Positions 1 to 8,728 are shown, counted from the stretch's first letter. The stretch: 53,379 nt of DNA from Thermovibrio sp. (GCA_003978105.1 QOAO01000008.1:1-53379); one strand, 5' to 3'. Made by a program: numbers and translations. Notes: generated from the sequence alone by a model not told the origin.

Positions 1-236
1 CTCTTCTTCCATTTATAGAAAGTTGTTGGACTTATTCCGAAGTATCTACAGGTTTTTCTGACGTTATCTGTTTTCTTGTAGTATTCGATCCAATTGAGTC
101 TTTTTCTGATGTTTCGGTCTTTTGTTAGGTTAAGTTTCTTTTTTACTCTTCTTCCTGTTTTCAGTGTTTCTTTGAACGCCGTATTTATGCTGGATATATG
201 GAGGGATGTTCCTTTGAATTTTTTCAATTGTTTCAT
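1..236 (-). CDS. Partial transposase N-terminus (runs off the left edge)
   Basis: Reading the minus strand from an ATG at 236 gives an uninterrupted basic protein that leaves the window. It begins MKQLKKFKGTSLHISS and includes a helix-turn-helix stretch (VRKTCRYFGISPTTFYKWKK) typical of the N-terminal DNA-binding domain of rve/DDE insertion-sequence transposases. A ribosome site (AAGGAGG) lies just upstream. The catalytic domain would be outside the window, so family and integrity cannot be decided. The element appears inserted about 12 bp after the stop of the neighbouring oxidoreductase gene. Confidence 0.7.
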   Translation of the reverse strand, partial: MKQLKKFKGTSLHISSINTAFKETLKTGRRVKKKLNLTKDRNIRKRLNWIEYYKKTDNVRKTCRYFGISPTTFYKWKK

Positions 237-237
237 C

Positions 238-287
238 GGTGGACACCTCCTTGTAGTATTCAAAGGTTATTTTAGGGTGTCCACCTT
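238..287. repeat. Inverted repeat / probable IS end
   Basis: GGTGGACACC at 238-247 and GGTGTCCACC at 276-285 form an inverted pair flanking the transposase leader. The outer copy (reading AAGGTGGACACCCT on the minus strand) is a plausible terminal inverted repeat of the insertion sequence. The other end is outside the window. Confidence 0.45.
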
Positions 288-298
288 CTGTCTGAACC

Positions 299-1090
299 TC
301 AACATCTCTCCTCGTAAGTTGGCTTTTCTACTCTGTAGAATATACCTATTGGAATCTTTACATCTTTACTCTCATCGTTATAATCCCACTCCTTTGCCCT
401 TTCAACTGCAAGTTCAAAGTTTGTCACATCGTGGTTAACTTTCTCCAACTTGTAGCAGTGTTCCCTGTAGAAAGGAAACGTGTTGAAGAACGTAACACAG
501 GGCTGAAGGACGTCGATAAACGAGAACCCTTTATGCTTTATGGCCTCCTTTATTAGATAAGTCAAGTGTAGTATGTCTCCGGCAAATCCACGGGCTACAA
601 ATGTCGCTCCGGATGAGAGCATAAGTAAGAGTGGATTAATAGGATCCTCGGGAGGACCTTCAGGAGTTGACTTTCCCTTGAATTTTGAAGGACTCGTTGG
701 TGTAAACTGACCTGTTGTTAAACTGTAGGAGCGGTTATCGTGGACTATTGCAGTTATGTTTACGTTCCTCTTTGCTGCGAAGATTAGGTGGGAAACTCCT
801 TCAGCGTAAATATCTCCATCACCTACAAATCCAACACAGACAAGCCTGTCGTTAATCAACCTCATTCCTTCAAGGTTTGAGAGAGCTCTACCGTGTATTG
901 AGTAGAAGCTGTTCAAATTGATGTAGTCGACAATCTTTCCATGACATCCAATTCCTGAAGCAATTACAAAGTTTTCAATGGGTACTTCGTTGGAAAGTTC
1001 GTTAACTGCATTCTCAAAGGCCTTGAGTATTCCGAAGTTCCCACATCCAGGACACCATGTAATCTCCGCCTTTGTCTTCAAATTAAGCAT
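299..1090 (-). CDS. 2-oxoacid:ferredoxin oxidoreductase, beta (TPP-binding) subunit, KorB-like
   Basis: 263 aa. This is the thiamine-diphosphate-binding subunit of a CoA-dependent 2-oxoacid:ferredoxin oxidoreductase, which interconverts acyl-CoA + CO2 and a 2-oxoacid using ferredoxin. The N-terminal CPGCG motif (about residues 14-18), the SGIGCHG segment (about 45-51) and the TPP/Mg signature GDGD followed about 27 residues later by DNRSYSLTTGQ mark the KorB/VorB branch. The usual GGNH after GDGD is replaced by AEGVSH. Substrate (2-oxoglutarate, pyruvate or branched-chain) cannot be fixed from sequence alone. The start overlaps the stop of the alpha/gamma gene by 8 bp, implying translational coupling in a minus-strand operon. 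Confidence 0.88.
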   Translation of the reverse strand: MLNLKTKAEITWCPGCGNFGILKAFENAVNELSNEVPIENFVIASGIGCHGKIVDYINLNSFYSIHGRALSNLEGMRLINDRLVCVGFVGDGDIYAEGVSHLIFAAKRNVNITAIVHDNRSYSLTTGQFTPTSPSKFKGKSTPEGPPEDPINPLLLMLSSGATFVARGFAGDILHLTYLIKEAIKHKGFSFIDVLQPCVTFFNTFPFYREHCYKLEKVNHDVTNFELAVERAKEWDYNDESKDVKIPIGIFYRVEKPTYEERC

Positions 1091-2720
1091 CTCTCCCTCC
1101 CGATAGAAATTCTGCCAACTCCTCCTTGAAGATTGGTCTTGTATCGTACTTTCTTAACCTGTTGTTTACAGAGATTCCATTCATTTTTAGGAGTTTTTCA
1201 AACTGTCCTGAAGGTGAGAGTTCCACAACTGTAACTTCCTCTGCTCCTTCAAGTTCGGAAAGGACTCTTTCTGAAGGGAAGGGTTCCAAGTAGTTCGGCT
1301 TTACAGTTTTGTATCCGAGCTCCTCACCAACCTCACAGCAAACTCCCCAGTTCTCACCCCACGTAATTAAAACTCTCCTTGAACTTAAATCCCCTCCAAC
1401 GGAAACAGTGTCATCCCTTTTTTTAAAGAACTCCTCTATCGTCTTCCTCTTCCTCTCTCTCTTGTTCATCATCCTCACAATTTCTGAAGGTTCTTCGGTC
1501 GTTATTCCCTCCTCGTTGTGCTCGTAGCTCGTTGCCTTCACAACAATTCCCTTTGTTCCGGGAAAGGCAAGGGGTGAAACTCCATCCTTGGTTATTTCGT
1601 ACCTTTTGTACTCCTCACTGCCACTCCAAACTTTTGGCTTCTCAACTACCTTCTCTCTAGCTATCTTCTGCGTATAAAAACTCTCTCCAACGTTTTTACT
1701 TCCTAAAACTACAACGGGAACCTGAAACTTCCAGGCAAGGTTTAGGGCTTCTCTTGTTAGGAGGTAGCACTCCTTAGCATCAGAGGGTGCAACAACTATC
1801 CGTGGAAAGTCTCCGTGACCTGCAAAGAGAACGAAGAGGAGGTCGGCCTGCTCTGTGTACGTTGGAACTCCCGTTGATGGAGCTCCCCTCTGAGCCTCGT
1901 ATATAACAACAGGAGTTTCACTCATTCCTGCAAGGCTCAAAGTCTCGGTCATGAGGGCAAATCCTCCCCCCGAGGTTCCTGTCATTGCCCTTCCACCTGC
2001 GTAGGCTGCCCCTAAGACCATATTTATTACGCCGATTTCATTCTCAGGCTGAACTACCTTTACTCCAAGCTCCCTCTTCCTTACAGCTAAAAAGTGAAGG
2101 ACGGGCGATGCAGGTGTCATAGGGTAGGCTATGTAAACGTTCAGTCCACCGTCAACTGCCCCAAGGGCAATTGCTTCACTTCCAGATATGTACTCACCCT
2201 TTATTCCCTCAACCTCTACGATTTCCTCAACTTCCTGAGAAATTTCGTAGAATCTCTTGAATATCCTCTCGTTCTCCTCGTAGTTTTTTAACTCCTTAAG
2301 AACAGCTAATCCCTCTTCCTCAGGAATTCTAAATGCTTTAAGGAGAGCTCCAAGTATCGCAGAGCTCCTCATGACGCCCTTAATCTCCTTTCTTATCGGT
2401 AACTTTATTACCTTTCCATTTACCTCTTCCTTAACTCCCTCATCGAGAATCCAGACGGTCTCAGTTTTTGCATCCTCCCTGTGTCTCCTCACGCTCCTAT
2501 CGTCAAGGGCAACTATGTAGTCCCCCATTTTAATGGGGGATTCCACCTCCTCGTTTGAAAACCTGACGGTTGAGAAGTTGTGTCCTCCCCTTATAAGAGA
2601 AGGATAGTCGTGGTAGGTGAAGACAGAATAACCTATATTCACTAGAACTTTAGATAGAAGGTTGGCCCCTTCTTTTATTCCCTCTCCGGCCTCTCCTCCG
2701 ATGATGACTGAACGCTCCAT
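1083..2720 (-). CDS. 2-oxoacid:ferredoxin oxidoreductase, fused gamma-alpha subunit, KorA-like
   Basis: 545 aa. An N-terminal gamma domain (GGEAGEGIKEGANLLSK, residues ~8-24; HDYPSLIRGGHNF, ~37-49) is fused to an alpha domain starting near residue 175 with the YPMTPASP variant of the YPITP substrate-loop motif and the TGTSGGGFALMTE segment. Gamma-alpha fusion is the KorA architecture of two-subunit enzymes. The protein supplies the substrate and CoA-side domains for the beta subunit encoded next. Its start lies 46 bp inside the upstream acyl-CoA synthetase gene, so the three genes look co-transcribed. Function in the reductive TCA direction is plausible but not shown. Confidence 0.88.
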   Translation of the reverse strand: MERSVIIGGEAGEGIKEGANLLSKVLVNIGYSVFTYHDYPSLIRGGHNFSTVRFSNEEVESPIKMGDYIVALDDRSVRRHREDAKTETVWILDEGVKEEVNGKVIKLPIRKEIKGVMRSSAILGALLKAFRIPEEEGLAVLKELKNYEENERIFKRFYEISQEVEEIVEVEGIKGEYISGSEAIALGAVDGGLNVYIAYPMTPASPVLHFLAVRKRELGVKVVQPENEIGVINMVLGAAYAGGRAMTGTSGGGFALMTETLSLAGMSETPVVIYEAQRGAPSTGVPTYTEQADLLFVLFAGHGDFPRIVVAPSDAKECYLLTREALNLAWKFQVPVVVLGSKNVGESFYTQKIAREKVVEKPKVWSGSEEYKRYEITKDGVSPLAFPGTKGIVVKATSYEHNEEGITTEEPSEIVRMMNKRERKRKTIEEFFKKRDDTVSVGGDLSSRRVLITWGENWGVCCEVGEELGYKTVKPNYLEPFPSERVLSELEGAEEVTVVELSPSGQFEKLLKMNGISVNNRLRKYDTRPIFKEELAEFLSGGRDA

Positions 2721-4690
2721 ACTCCCCTCCTTATTGAATTGATAGCCCTAAAAGGGTCTGGATATACCGGTATTCCTTCACTCTTTAGAATTTCAACGGC
2801 CGTCCTAACAGAGTGACCTCCCATGAAACAGCCAACAACTGCTCTTTTTGTCCTATTTCTCAATTTTATAACTTCTTGGGCAATCTCCGGTGAATCTGTC
2901 ATAGATTGTGGAGTAACTATTACAAGGCAGACGTCCCAGTCTAACTTTTCAAGAACCCTAAATGCGTTCCTGTACCTGTTAGAAGTTGCATCCCCTATCA
3001 GGTCAACAGGATTTATCCTGCTCCAGTTTGGAGGAAGGTACTTTGAAAGCTCCTCCTTTACAGACCTAATCGATATAAGCTCAAGTCCAAACTCTTCAGA
3101 GTAATCGGAGGCCAGAGTTCCGGGACCACCTGCGTTTGTTATTATTAAAATCCTCTTTCTTCTTAACCTTCCGTAGGCCTTCAAAAAGTTGCAAACGTCA
3201 AAGGCCTCCTCCAAGGAGTCAACAACTATTCCTCCCTTTGTCTCAATTAGATCCCTAAACAGCTTGTAGTCACCTGCCAAAGAACCTGTGTGGGAGGCTG
3301 CTGCCCTTTTACCCCTCTCTCCCCTTCCTGCCTTTATGAAGATAGTTGGTTTCTTTCCAACAAAGGAAAGGAGCTCCCTTCCAAACCTTACTCCCTCAAC
3401 GTAGGAGAGAATCACCTTTGTATCCCTGTTCCTCATTGCAAGTTCTATTGTTTCGGTTATCTCAATATCTGCCTGATTTCCCAGACTAACTACTTCAGAG
3501 AATCCGAACCTCTCCTCTATGGCTCTATCGACAACTGCAGTTATGAGAGCTCCGCTCTGAGATAGAAATGAAACATTCCCTGCAGGAGGCATAGACGATG
3601 AAAATGATGCGTTAAGTTTCAAGCTCGGAACCATAAAACCCAACGTATTTGGCCCTAACAGTCTCATTCCGTACTTTTTGCAAATTTTCCTAAGTCCCTC
3701 CTCAAGCCTCTTTCCTTCCTCTCCCGTTTCTCCAAAACCTGCAGATATGACGACGGAGAGTTTAACTCCCTTCTCTCCGCACTCCTTCAAGACCTCGGGA
3801 ACGATTTTTGATGGAACGGCAATTAATGAGCAATCTACTTCTTCAGGGATCTCCTTAACCGATGGGTAGCACTTGAATCCCAAAACTTCCTCATACTTTG
3901 GATTAACTGGAAAGAGCCTTCCCTTAAAGTGCTCTAGATTTCTAACTAAGGCATAACCAACTTTCTCCGGGTTGTTCGATGCTCCAATAACTGCAACTGT
4001 TTGAGGCCTAAAGATTTTATCGTTCAAGGGGAAAAATTCACCCCTTTTTGGCAGCTCCCTTAGAAAAGCCCTCCCATCTGCAGGAACTATCCTTTCCTCA
4101 GTTATAAAGGTTGGATTTAGGTCAAGTTCGTAAATTTCTAAGTTTTCCCTTAGGAGAGTCTTTAATCTTTCTATGAAATCTAAAAAGGGCTCCAAGTTAC
4201 CCCTAAAGTTTCTAAATCCCTCTATAAGCCTAAACAGCTTCGTTTTCTTGAGTGAGTTTAAGGTTTCCTCCCTTGAGGATTCTAAAGGAATAAAAACAAT
4301 GTCTTTAAAGAGCTCTACAAAAATTCCCCCTGTTCCTGTTCCTATTGAGTGGAGGAAAGAGTTATCCCTCTTGACTCCTACGAAGGCCTCAATGCCGGAT
4401 AATTTCTCCTCAATAATAAATTTTTTAACATCGGGAAATCTACCCTCAAACTCCTTTAACTTTTTTACTAACTCATCCTTAGAAAAAACGAAAGCAACAC
4501 CACCAACGTTGCTCTTGTGTAGTTTTTCCCTTGAAACGATTTTTAAAACTGCAGGAAACGTATTCCAGTTAGGAGTTTCGCCTCTTGTGAAAACTCTATA
4601 TCTTGGAGTTTCTATACGGTATTTCTTTATTAATTCGTAAACTTCGGGTTCTGTAAGTAACAAAGGAAAATCCCCAGTATTTTTATCCAT
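2675..4690 (-). CDS. ADP-forming acyl-CoA synthetase (acetyl-CoA synthetase, NDP-forming), single chain
   Basis: 671 aa. The first ~215 residues are an ATP-grasp domain (the beta part: PAVLKIVSREKLHKSNVGGV). From ~225 there is a CoA-binding Rossmann domain (VAVIGASNNPEKVGYAL, GPNTLGF), then succinyl-CoA ligase-like domains with the phosphohistidine loop AAASHTGSLAGDY. Order is beta-alpha, whereas many fused enzymes are alpha-beta. The enzyme interconverts acyl-CoA + ADP + Pi and acid + CoA + ATP. Sitting at the head of the ferredoxin oxidoreductase operon, it could activate a carboxylic acid for reductive carboxylation or harvest ATP from the acyl-CoA made in reverse. Acetate is the usual substrate but is not proven here. 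Confidence 0.87.
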   Translation of the reverse strand: MDKNTGDFPLLLTEPEVYELIKKYRIETPRYRVFTRGETPNWNTFPAVLKIVSREKLHKSNVGGVAFVFSKDELVKKLKEFEGRFPDVKKFIIEEKLSGIEAFVGVKRDNSFLHSIGTGTGGIFVELFKDIVFIPLESSREETLNSLKKTKLFRLIEGFRNFRGNLEPFLDFIERLKTLLRENLEIYELDLNPTFITEERIVPADGRAFLRELPKRGEFFPLNDKIFRPQTVAVIGASNNPEKVGYALVRNLEHFKGRLFPVNPKYEEVLGFKCYPSVKEIPEEVDCSLIAVPSKIVPEVLKECGEKGVKLSVVISAGFGETGEEGKRLEEGLRKICKKYGMRLLGPNTLGFMVPSLKLNASFSSSMPPAGNVSFLSQSGALITAVVDRAIEERFGFSEVVSLGNQADIEITETIELAMRNRDTKVILSYVEGVRFGRELLSFVGKKPTIFIKAGRGERGKRAAASHTGSLAGDYKLFRDLIETKGGIVVDSLEEAFDVCNFLKAYGRLRRKRILIITNAGGPGTLASDYSEEFGLELISIRSVKEELSKYLPPNWSRINPVDLIGDATSNRYRNAFRVLEKLDWDVCLVIVTPQSMTDSPEIAQEVIKLRNRTKRAVVGCFMGGHSVRTAVEILKSEGIPVYPDPFRAINSIRRGVWSVQSSSEERPERE

Positions 4691-4702
4691 TATACTACTA
4701 GT

Positions 4703-5446
4703 TTAAAGTTCAAACTCTGAACCAAGATAAACTTTCCTGACAGTTTCCTCCTTGGCAACTTCTTCGGGAAATCCCGAAGCTATCACTCTTCCGTGGGCAA
4801 TTATGTACGCCCTATCTGTAATTTTTAACGTTTCCCTAACGTTGTGGTCGGTGATTAAGACTCCAATGTCAAGTTCCTTCAGTTCCTTTATGAGTGATTG
4901 AATATCTGAAATCGCTATAGGGTCAATACCTGCAAAAGGTTCATCTAAAAGGAGGAATTTGGGATTTATGGTGAGAGCTCTCGCAATCTCAACCCTCCTC
5001 CTCTCACCGCCGGAGAGAGAGGATGCCCTCTGGCTCCTCAAGTGTTCGATTCCAAATCTGCTTAAAAGCCAGTTTATTCTTTCCTCTATCTCCCCCTCTG
5101 TAAAGTTGTGCATCTCAAGGATAGCCCTCAAGTTCTCCTCAACCGTAAGTTTTCTGAAAACCGATGGCTCTTGGGGAAGGTACGATATTCCCTTCCTTGC
5201 ACGAATGTAGGTGGGGTCGTTTGTTAAATCCTCCTCTCCTAATAAAACCCTTCCTCCGTCGGGTCTTACCAGTCCGACGATGCAGTAGAACGTGGTTGTC
5301 TTTCCGGCTCCGTTTGGTCCTAAGAGACCTACAACTTCCCCCTCCCTGACCTCTATCGTAACCCCATCAACTACCTTTTTCTTCTTAAACGACTTTGAAA
5401 TATTCTCCGCCCTCAAAACATTAAGGTCTTTTACCTCTTCCTTCAC
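4703..5446 (-). CDS. lptB: LPS export ABC transporter ATP-binding protein LptB
   Basis: 247 aa. Walker A is [12 protein letters not shown] (about residues 43-54), the ABC signature is [15 protein letters not shown] and Walker B is [12 protein letters not shown] with the LptB-type FAGIDPIA wording. It powers extraction of lipopolysaccharide from the inner membrane with LptFG (not in this window). A GTG start at 5446 preceded by GAGGA fits best and overlaps the end of lptA by 26 bp, continuing the lptC-lptA-lptB order. Confidence 0.93.
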   Translation of the reverse strand: MKEEVKDLNVLRAENISKSFKKKKVVDGVTIEVREGEVVGLLGPNGAGKTTTFYCIVGLVRPDGGRVLLGEEDLTNDPTYIRARKGISYLPQEPSVFRKLTVEENLRAILEMHNFTEGEIEERINWLLSRFGIEHLRSQRASSLSGGERRRVEIARALTINPKFLLLDEPFAGIDPIAISDIQSLIKELKELDIGVLITDHNVRETLKITDRAYIIAHGRVIASGFPEEVAKEETVRKVYLGSEFEL

Positions 5447-5906
5447 TCCTCTTTTCCTCCGGATAGATGACGGACTTAACTTTCTGTTCCAATCCCTCTA
5501 CGCTGACCCTTCCATCGCGATAGGCTACTATTTTGTCTCCAACTAACAAATTTTTACCCTGTTTCAATCTTGCGTTACCTATGAGAACAACCCTTTCCTC
5601 AAAGGGATAGTAGATTAGCTCTTTACACCAACCCTCTCCCATCGGATCCTTTATGTGAACGTTCCCTTTAACTCTTATCTTCCTCACGTGTTTTCCCGTC
5701 CTATCAAAGTAGACTAAGAGTTCATCGCCGGTAATTACCGTTCTTCCGTGCTGAGCTATAACGCTTCCAATGTAGTGGGCAACCTTTTCCCTGTTGTCAT
5801 AAACAAGTTTCTGCGACTCAATGACGATGGGAAGGGAGTTATTTACTGCAGAGTAGCCCTGTGAGAGTAAAATAAGAACCAAAATTAAACTTAAAAAGTA
5901 CCTCAT
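5421..5906 (-). CDS. lptA: LptA/OstA-like periplasmic LPS transport protein
   Basis: 161 aa. An N-terminal signal peptide ([20 protein letters not shown]) precedes a beta-rich OstA-type region with short repeats of the kind [23 protein letters not shown] and [13 protein letters not shown], as in the beta-jellyroll bridge that carries LPS across the periplasm. It sits between lptC and lptB and overlaps both (4 bp and 26 bp). Sequence identity to enterobacterial LptA looks low, as usual for this family, so order and fold carry the assignment. Confidence 0.85.
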   Translation of the reverse strand: MRYFLSLILVLILLSQGYSAVNNSLPIVIESQKLVYDNREKVAHYIGSVIAQHGRTVITGDELLVYFDRTGKHVRKIRVKGNVHIKDPMGEGWCKELIYYPFEERVVLIGNARLKQGKNLLVGDKIVAYRDGRVSVEGLEQKVKSVIYPEEKRSEGRGKRP

Positions 5907-6433
5907 TTCCTCACCTCTTTAATTGTTGTCTTTACACTGCTGAAAACTGTAATTTTCTCCTTCTTAAGTTCTATTTTACATCCCTTTCCTGTAATGTTAT
6001 TGACTTTGTTAAAGTCAGCTTTGCACTTTGACTTACTTAAGAAGACTCCACTTTTTAGAAAGTACGTTCCAGAAGGAGAGGAAGCATTAAAGTTTTTACC
6101 TTTCAAACGGACACGCTTTAGAATTACTCTATTCTTATCCCTTAAAAATTCGGCACTGTCAGCCTCTATCTCAACCTTTTCCGTTAGAAAAACTTTTAAC
6201 GTTGGCTTTATCAGTTTAATGGTATTTTTATTTGAAAAAATAGCCTCTGGAGCTTTTAAAATCCACCTGTTTTTTCCGGAAGACTTTAGAACAAACTCCT
6301 CTATCGTCTGCTTTCTATGTTTTGGAATCTTAACCTTTTCGGAGGGAGCTTCCCTGCGACTGAGAAATACAACAAGGGGTAACACGGATAGGAGAATTAA
6401 GAGAACGGCAATTTTAAAGAACTTATTCCTCAT
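5903..6433 (-). CDS. lptC: LptC-like LPS export protein
   Basis: 176 aa. There is one N-terminal membrane segment (FFKIAVLLILLSVLPLVVFL, residues 5-24), then a beta-rich periplasmic region (WILKAPEAIF, VEIEADSAEFLRDKNRVILKR). This matches LptC, which docks LptA onto the LptBFG transporter. The stop overlaps the lptA start (ATGA type) and its own start overlaps the end of kdsC by 11 bp, so kdsC-lptC-lptA-lptB form one transcription unit. Confidence 0.82.
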   Translation of the reverse strand: MRNKFFKIAVLLILLSVLPLVVFLSRREAPSEKVKIPKHRKQTIEEFVLKSSGKNRWILKAPEAIFSNKNTIKLIKPTLKVFLTEKVEIEADSAEFLRDKNRVILKRVRLKGKNFNASSPSGTYFLKSGVFLSKSKCKADFNKVNNITGKGCKIELKKEKITVFSSVKTTIKEVRK

Positions 6434-6890
6434 TGCTCTTCATTACCCAATCAATAAATTCCCTAACTGCTCCTCTGCCTCCATAGCTTCTTGAAACGAA
6501 ATCTACTTTTACCTTAACCTCCGGAACTGCATCCCGCGGAGCCCCACTCAGCTTTACCTTCTCCAAAAGGGGTAAATCGGGAATATCGTCTCCCATCGCA
6601 GCTGTACTTTCAAAAGTGAGTCCTTCTCTTCTTAAAATATCCTCTGCTAATGCCAATTTATCGGAAACTCCCTGAAAGAGTTTTTCTATCCCTAACTCCC
6701 TACACCTTTTCTCTACTTGGCTTGAGAATCTACCTGAAATGACCACAACGTCGATTCCTGAGTTTAGAGCTCTAACGATGCCGTAACCGTCCTTCACGTT
6801 AAACGATTTAACTTCCCTTCCGAAACTATCGTAAGTTATATTACCGTCAGTTAAAACTCCATCAACATCCAAAAAGATGACCTTAATCAC
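6423..6890 (-). CDS. kdsC: 3-deoxy-D-manno-octulosonate 8-phosphate phosphatase
   Basis: 155 aa, normal for KdsC. HAD-superfamily motif I is DVDGVLTDG (residues 7-15), motif II is VISGR and motif IV is MGDDIPDLPLL. It removes phosphate from Kdo-8-P to give Kdo for the LPS inner core. The GTG start at 6890 overlaps the upstream phosphoesterase stop (GTGA). Its place directly before lptC repeats the kdsC-lptC-lptA-lptB order known from many Gram-negative bacteria. Confidence 0.92.
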   Translation of the reverse strand: MIKVIFLDVDGVLTDGNITYDSFGREVKSFNVKDGYGIVRALNSGIDVVVISGRFSSQVEKRCRELGIEKLFQGVSDKLALAEDILRREGLTFESTAAMGDDIPDLPLLEKVKLSGAPRDAVPEVKVKVDFVSRSYGGRGAVREFIDWVMKSNEE

Positions 6891-7435
6891 AGCGGCAGTT
6901 CCTCCTCAGATAGAGCTCTGAAACCTGCAAACTCAACATTTACATTGATGCATTTTACACGATTTAAGTGGCAGCCGCAGAAAACGCAGAACGGATTCCA
7001 GTGGACGTGTCCGTGGATTAGTAAGGAACAGTTTTTAGAGTGGTAAATCTCTGTAACTTTCCTCTGGAGTTCTAAAAATCTGTAGGTTCTCAAATCCTTA
7101 GAAGGAAAGTGGCATAGGAGGACTCTCTTTCCCCTAATTCCAATTGTTTCTGAAAATTCAACAACCTCATCAAAGTAAAGAGATAGGTTCTTAAATTTCC
7201 AGTCGTGGTTTCCCTTTATAAGGACCTTCCTTCCCGGAATTTCTGTCCAGTCTTTAAGGAGTTCTTCAGAATCTACCCATGAGAAATCTCCCAAATGGTA
7301 GAGTGTATCCTCCTGTTTTAAAGTTTTCTTTAGATTTTTAAGAATTTTCTTTTCAAATCCAGGAAATCTCTTAAGAGGACAGAGTTTTAGAATGTTTTTA
7401 TGAAAAAAGTGGGTATCGGAAATAAAGTACTTCAT
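6887..7435 (-). CDS. Calcineurin-like metallophosphoesterase
   Basis: 182 aa. The dimetal phosphoesterase signatures are visible in order: ISDTHFFH (residues 5-12), HLGDFSW (~47), KGNHDW (~74), LCHFP (~107) and HGHVHWN (~141). These fit the small bacterial group annotated as phosphoesterase or hydrolase of unknown substrate. It is the promoter-proximal gene of the kdsC-lpt operon, overlapping kdsC by 4 bp. A role in LPS metabolism is possible only by context; the nucleotide or phosphoester substrate is unknown. Confidence 0.85.
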   Translation of the reverse strand: MKYFISDTHFFHKNILKLCPLKRFPGFEKKILKNLKKTLKQEDTLYHLGDFSWVDSEELLKDWTEIPGRKVLIKGNHDWKFKNLSLYFDEVVEFSETIGIRGKRVLLCHFPSKDLRTYRFLELQRKVTEIYHSKNCSLLIHGHVHWNPFCVFCGCHLNRVKCINVNVEFAGFRALSEEELPL

Positions 7436-7443
7436 GGTGAAAT

Positions 7444-7449
7444 TATACA
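7444..7449 (-). promoter_or_regulatory. Possible -10 element (TATAAT) directly before the phosphoesterase start
   Basis: On the minus strand TATAAT lies 8 bp before the ATG at 7435, with no ribosome site between. No convincing -35 is seen. If used, the kdsC-lpt operon transcript would be nearly leaderless. Weak evidence. Confidence 0.3.
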
Positions 7450-7453
7450 GTTA

Positions 7454-7468
7454 CCCGCAAGAAGCGGG
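7454..7468. terminator. Small hairpin between peroxidase and phosphoesterase genes
   Basis: CCCGC (7454-7458) pairs with GCGGG (7464-7468) around AAGAA, 8 bp after the peroxidase stop on the minus strand. It lacks a clear U-run, so it may be a weak terminator or an mRNA 3' structure. Confidence 0.35.
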
Positions 7469-7476
7469 CACCAAGA

Positions 7477-8691
7477 TTATTCAGGATTGTTCCCCGGAAG
7501 TTGAGGAAGAACTCTTGCTTCGAGAGGAACTTCACCAGTTAAAGAGCGTAGAAAGTCGGCAATTTTCTTAGCATCCTCGTTTGATAGTTTCTTCCCAAGT
7601 TCCTTCCTTGCCATGATTTTTACGGCTTCCTCTAAAGTGTTAACTGAACCGTCGTGGAAGTAAGGAGCGGTTACCGCAACGTTGAGAAGCTGGGGTGTTC
7701 TAAACATGTACTTGTCCTTTGGATTCTTTGTTACCCTATAGCGGCCAAGGTCCTTGTTCCACTTAAACGTGTGGAACTGACCATCTGAGAGGACTGGACC
7801 GTTGTGACATGCTATACATCCGTACTTAACAAAGAGCTTCATTCCTTCCTTCTGTTCCTTTGTAAGAGCAGTGTCGTCTCCCAATAGGTACCTCTGGAAT
7901 GGGGAGTTTGGAGTATTCAAGGTTCTTTCAAAAGCTGCAATGGCCTTTACTACATTCTCAAATGTAACGGGGTCTTTCTCTCCAGGGAATGCATTCTTGA
8001 AGAGCTCCACGTACTCTGGAACCCTCTTAAGCCTCCTTACAACAATCTTAGGCGTTGAGTTCATCTCCACGTGAGCTTGAAGTGGACCCTTTGCCTGCTC
8101 CTCTAAGGTTGGAGCTCTGCCGTCCCAGAACTGAACCCTTAAAAATCCGGAGTTTAGAGTTGTTGGAGCGTTCCTTCCTCCCGTTTTCCACTCGTGACCC
8201 AATGAAGTCTTTTGGTTATCATCTCCACCGAGAGACAAGTTGTGGCAGGTGTTACAGGAAATTAACTTGCTCCTTGAAAGCCTCGGATCGTAGTAGAGCA
8301 TCTTTCCAAGTTTAACCTTCTCGGGGGTTAAAGGATTATCTGCTGGTATCTTTGGAAGTGCTGGAAGTGGTTTAAAGAATCTCTTGTACTTGGAGTACTC
8401 ATCTGGTGAAGCTGAAGTTTTAGAATTAGTGTTAGTTTCAGCAAATTTTCCGCCGTAAAGTTCGTCAGCTACACTTTCAAAAGGTAAAGATGAAGGCATT
8501 TTTCCAACTTCTGTAGCCCTTTTTGCCGCAATTAAGAACTCCCTTTTGGAGGGGTACTTCTTCAAAAGAGTACTTTTTGTTGGAGCTAAACTTCCGTTGT
8601 GACACCCTGAACACGACATTTCCCAGGTACCGGCATTTGCAATGAGAGTTCCCATTAGAGTTAGTGTTAGAGAAACTATTAACTTCTTCAT
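7477..8691 (-). CDS. Cytochrome c peroxidase family protein with three haem-binding motifs
   Basis: 404 aa. A Sec signal peptide (MKKLIVSLTLTLMGTLIANA) is followed by an extra N-terminal haem c site, CSGCH (residues 27-31), then the two sites of a di-haem peroxidase, CNTCH (~146) and CIACH (~294), in a typical MauG/CcpA core (SGFLRVQFWDGRAPTLEEQA; FRTPQLLNVAVTAPYFHDGS). The family reduces hydrogen peroxide in the periplasm with electrons from small cytochromes or quinol. The additional site recalls three-haem enzymes such as E. coli YhjA/Ccp, though there is no obvious membrane anchor beyond the signal. A strong ribosome site (AAGGAGG) precedes the ATG. Confidence 0.9.
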   Translation of the reverse strand: MKKLIVSLTLTLMGTLIANAGTWEMSCSGCHNGSLAPTKSTLLKKYPSKREFLIAAKRATEVGKMPSSLPFESVADELYGGKFAETNTNSKTSASPDEYSKYKRFFKPLPALPKIPADNPLTPEKVKLGKMLYYDPRLSRSKLISCNTCHNLSLGGDDNQKTSLGHEWKTGGRNAPTTLNSGFLRVQFWDGRAPTLEEQAKGPLQAHVEMNSTPKIVVRRLKRVPEYVELFKNAFPGEKDPVTFENVVKAIAAFERTLNTPNSPFQRYLLGDDTALTKEQKEGMKLFVKYGCIACHNGPVLSDGQFHTFKWNKDLGRYRVTKNPKDKYMFRTPQLLNVAVTAPYFHDGSVNTLEEAVKIMARKELGKKLSNEDAKKIADFLRSLTGEVPLEARVLPQLPGNNPE

Positions 8692-8728
8692 GCTTACCTC
8701 CTTTTAATTAACCTCATTTTAGTTAACA

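Noticed and set aside
4173..4640. 155-residue open frame opposite the acyl-CoA synthetase gene
   Set aside because: Serine/proline/phenylalanine-rich shadow of a strongly coding minus strand, with no ribosome site or recognisable family.
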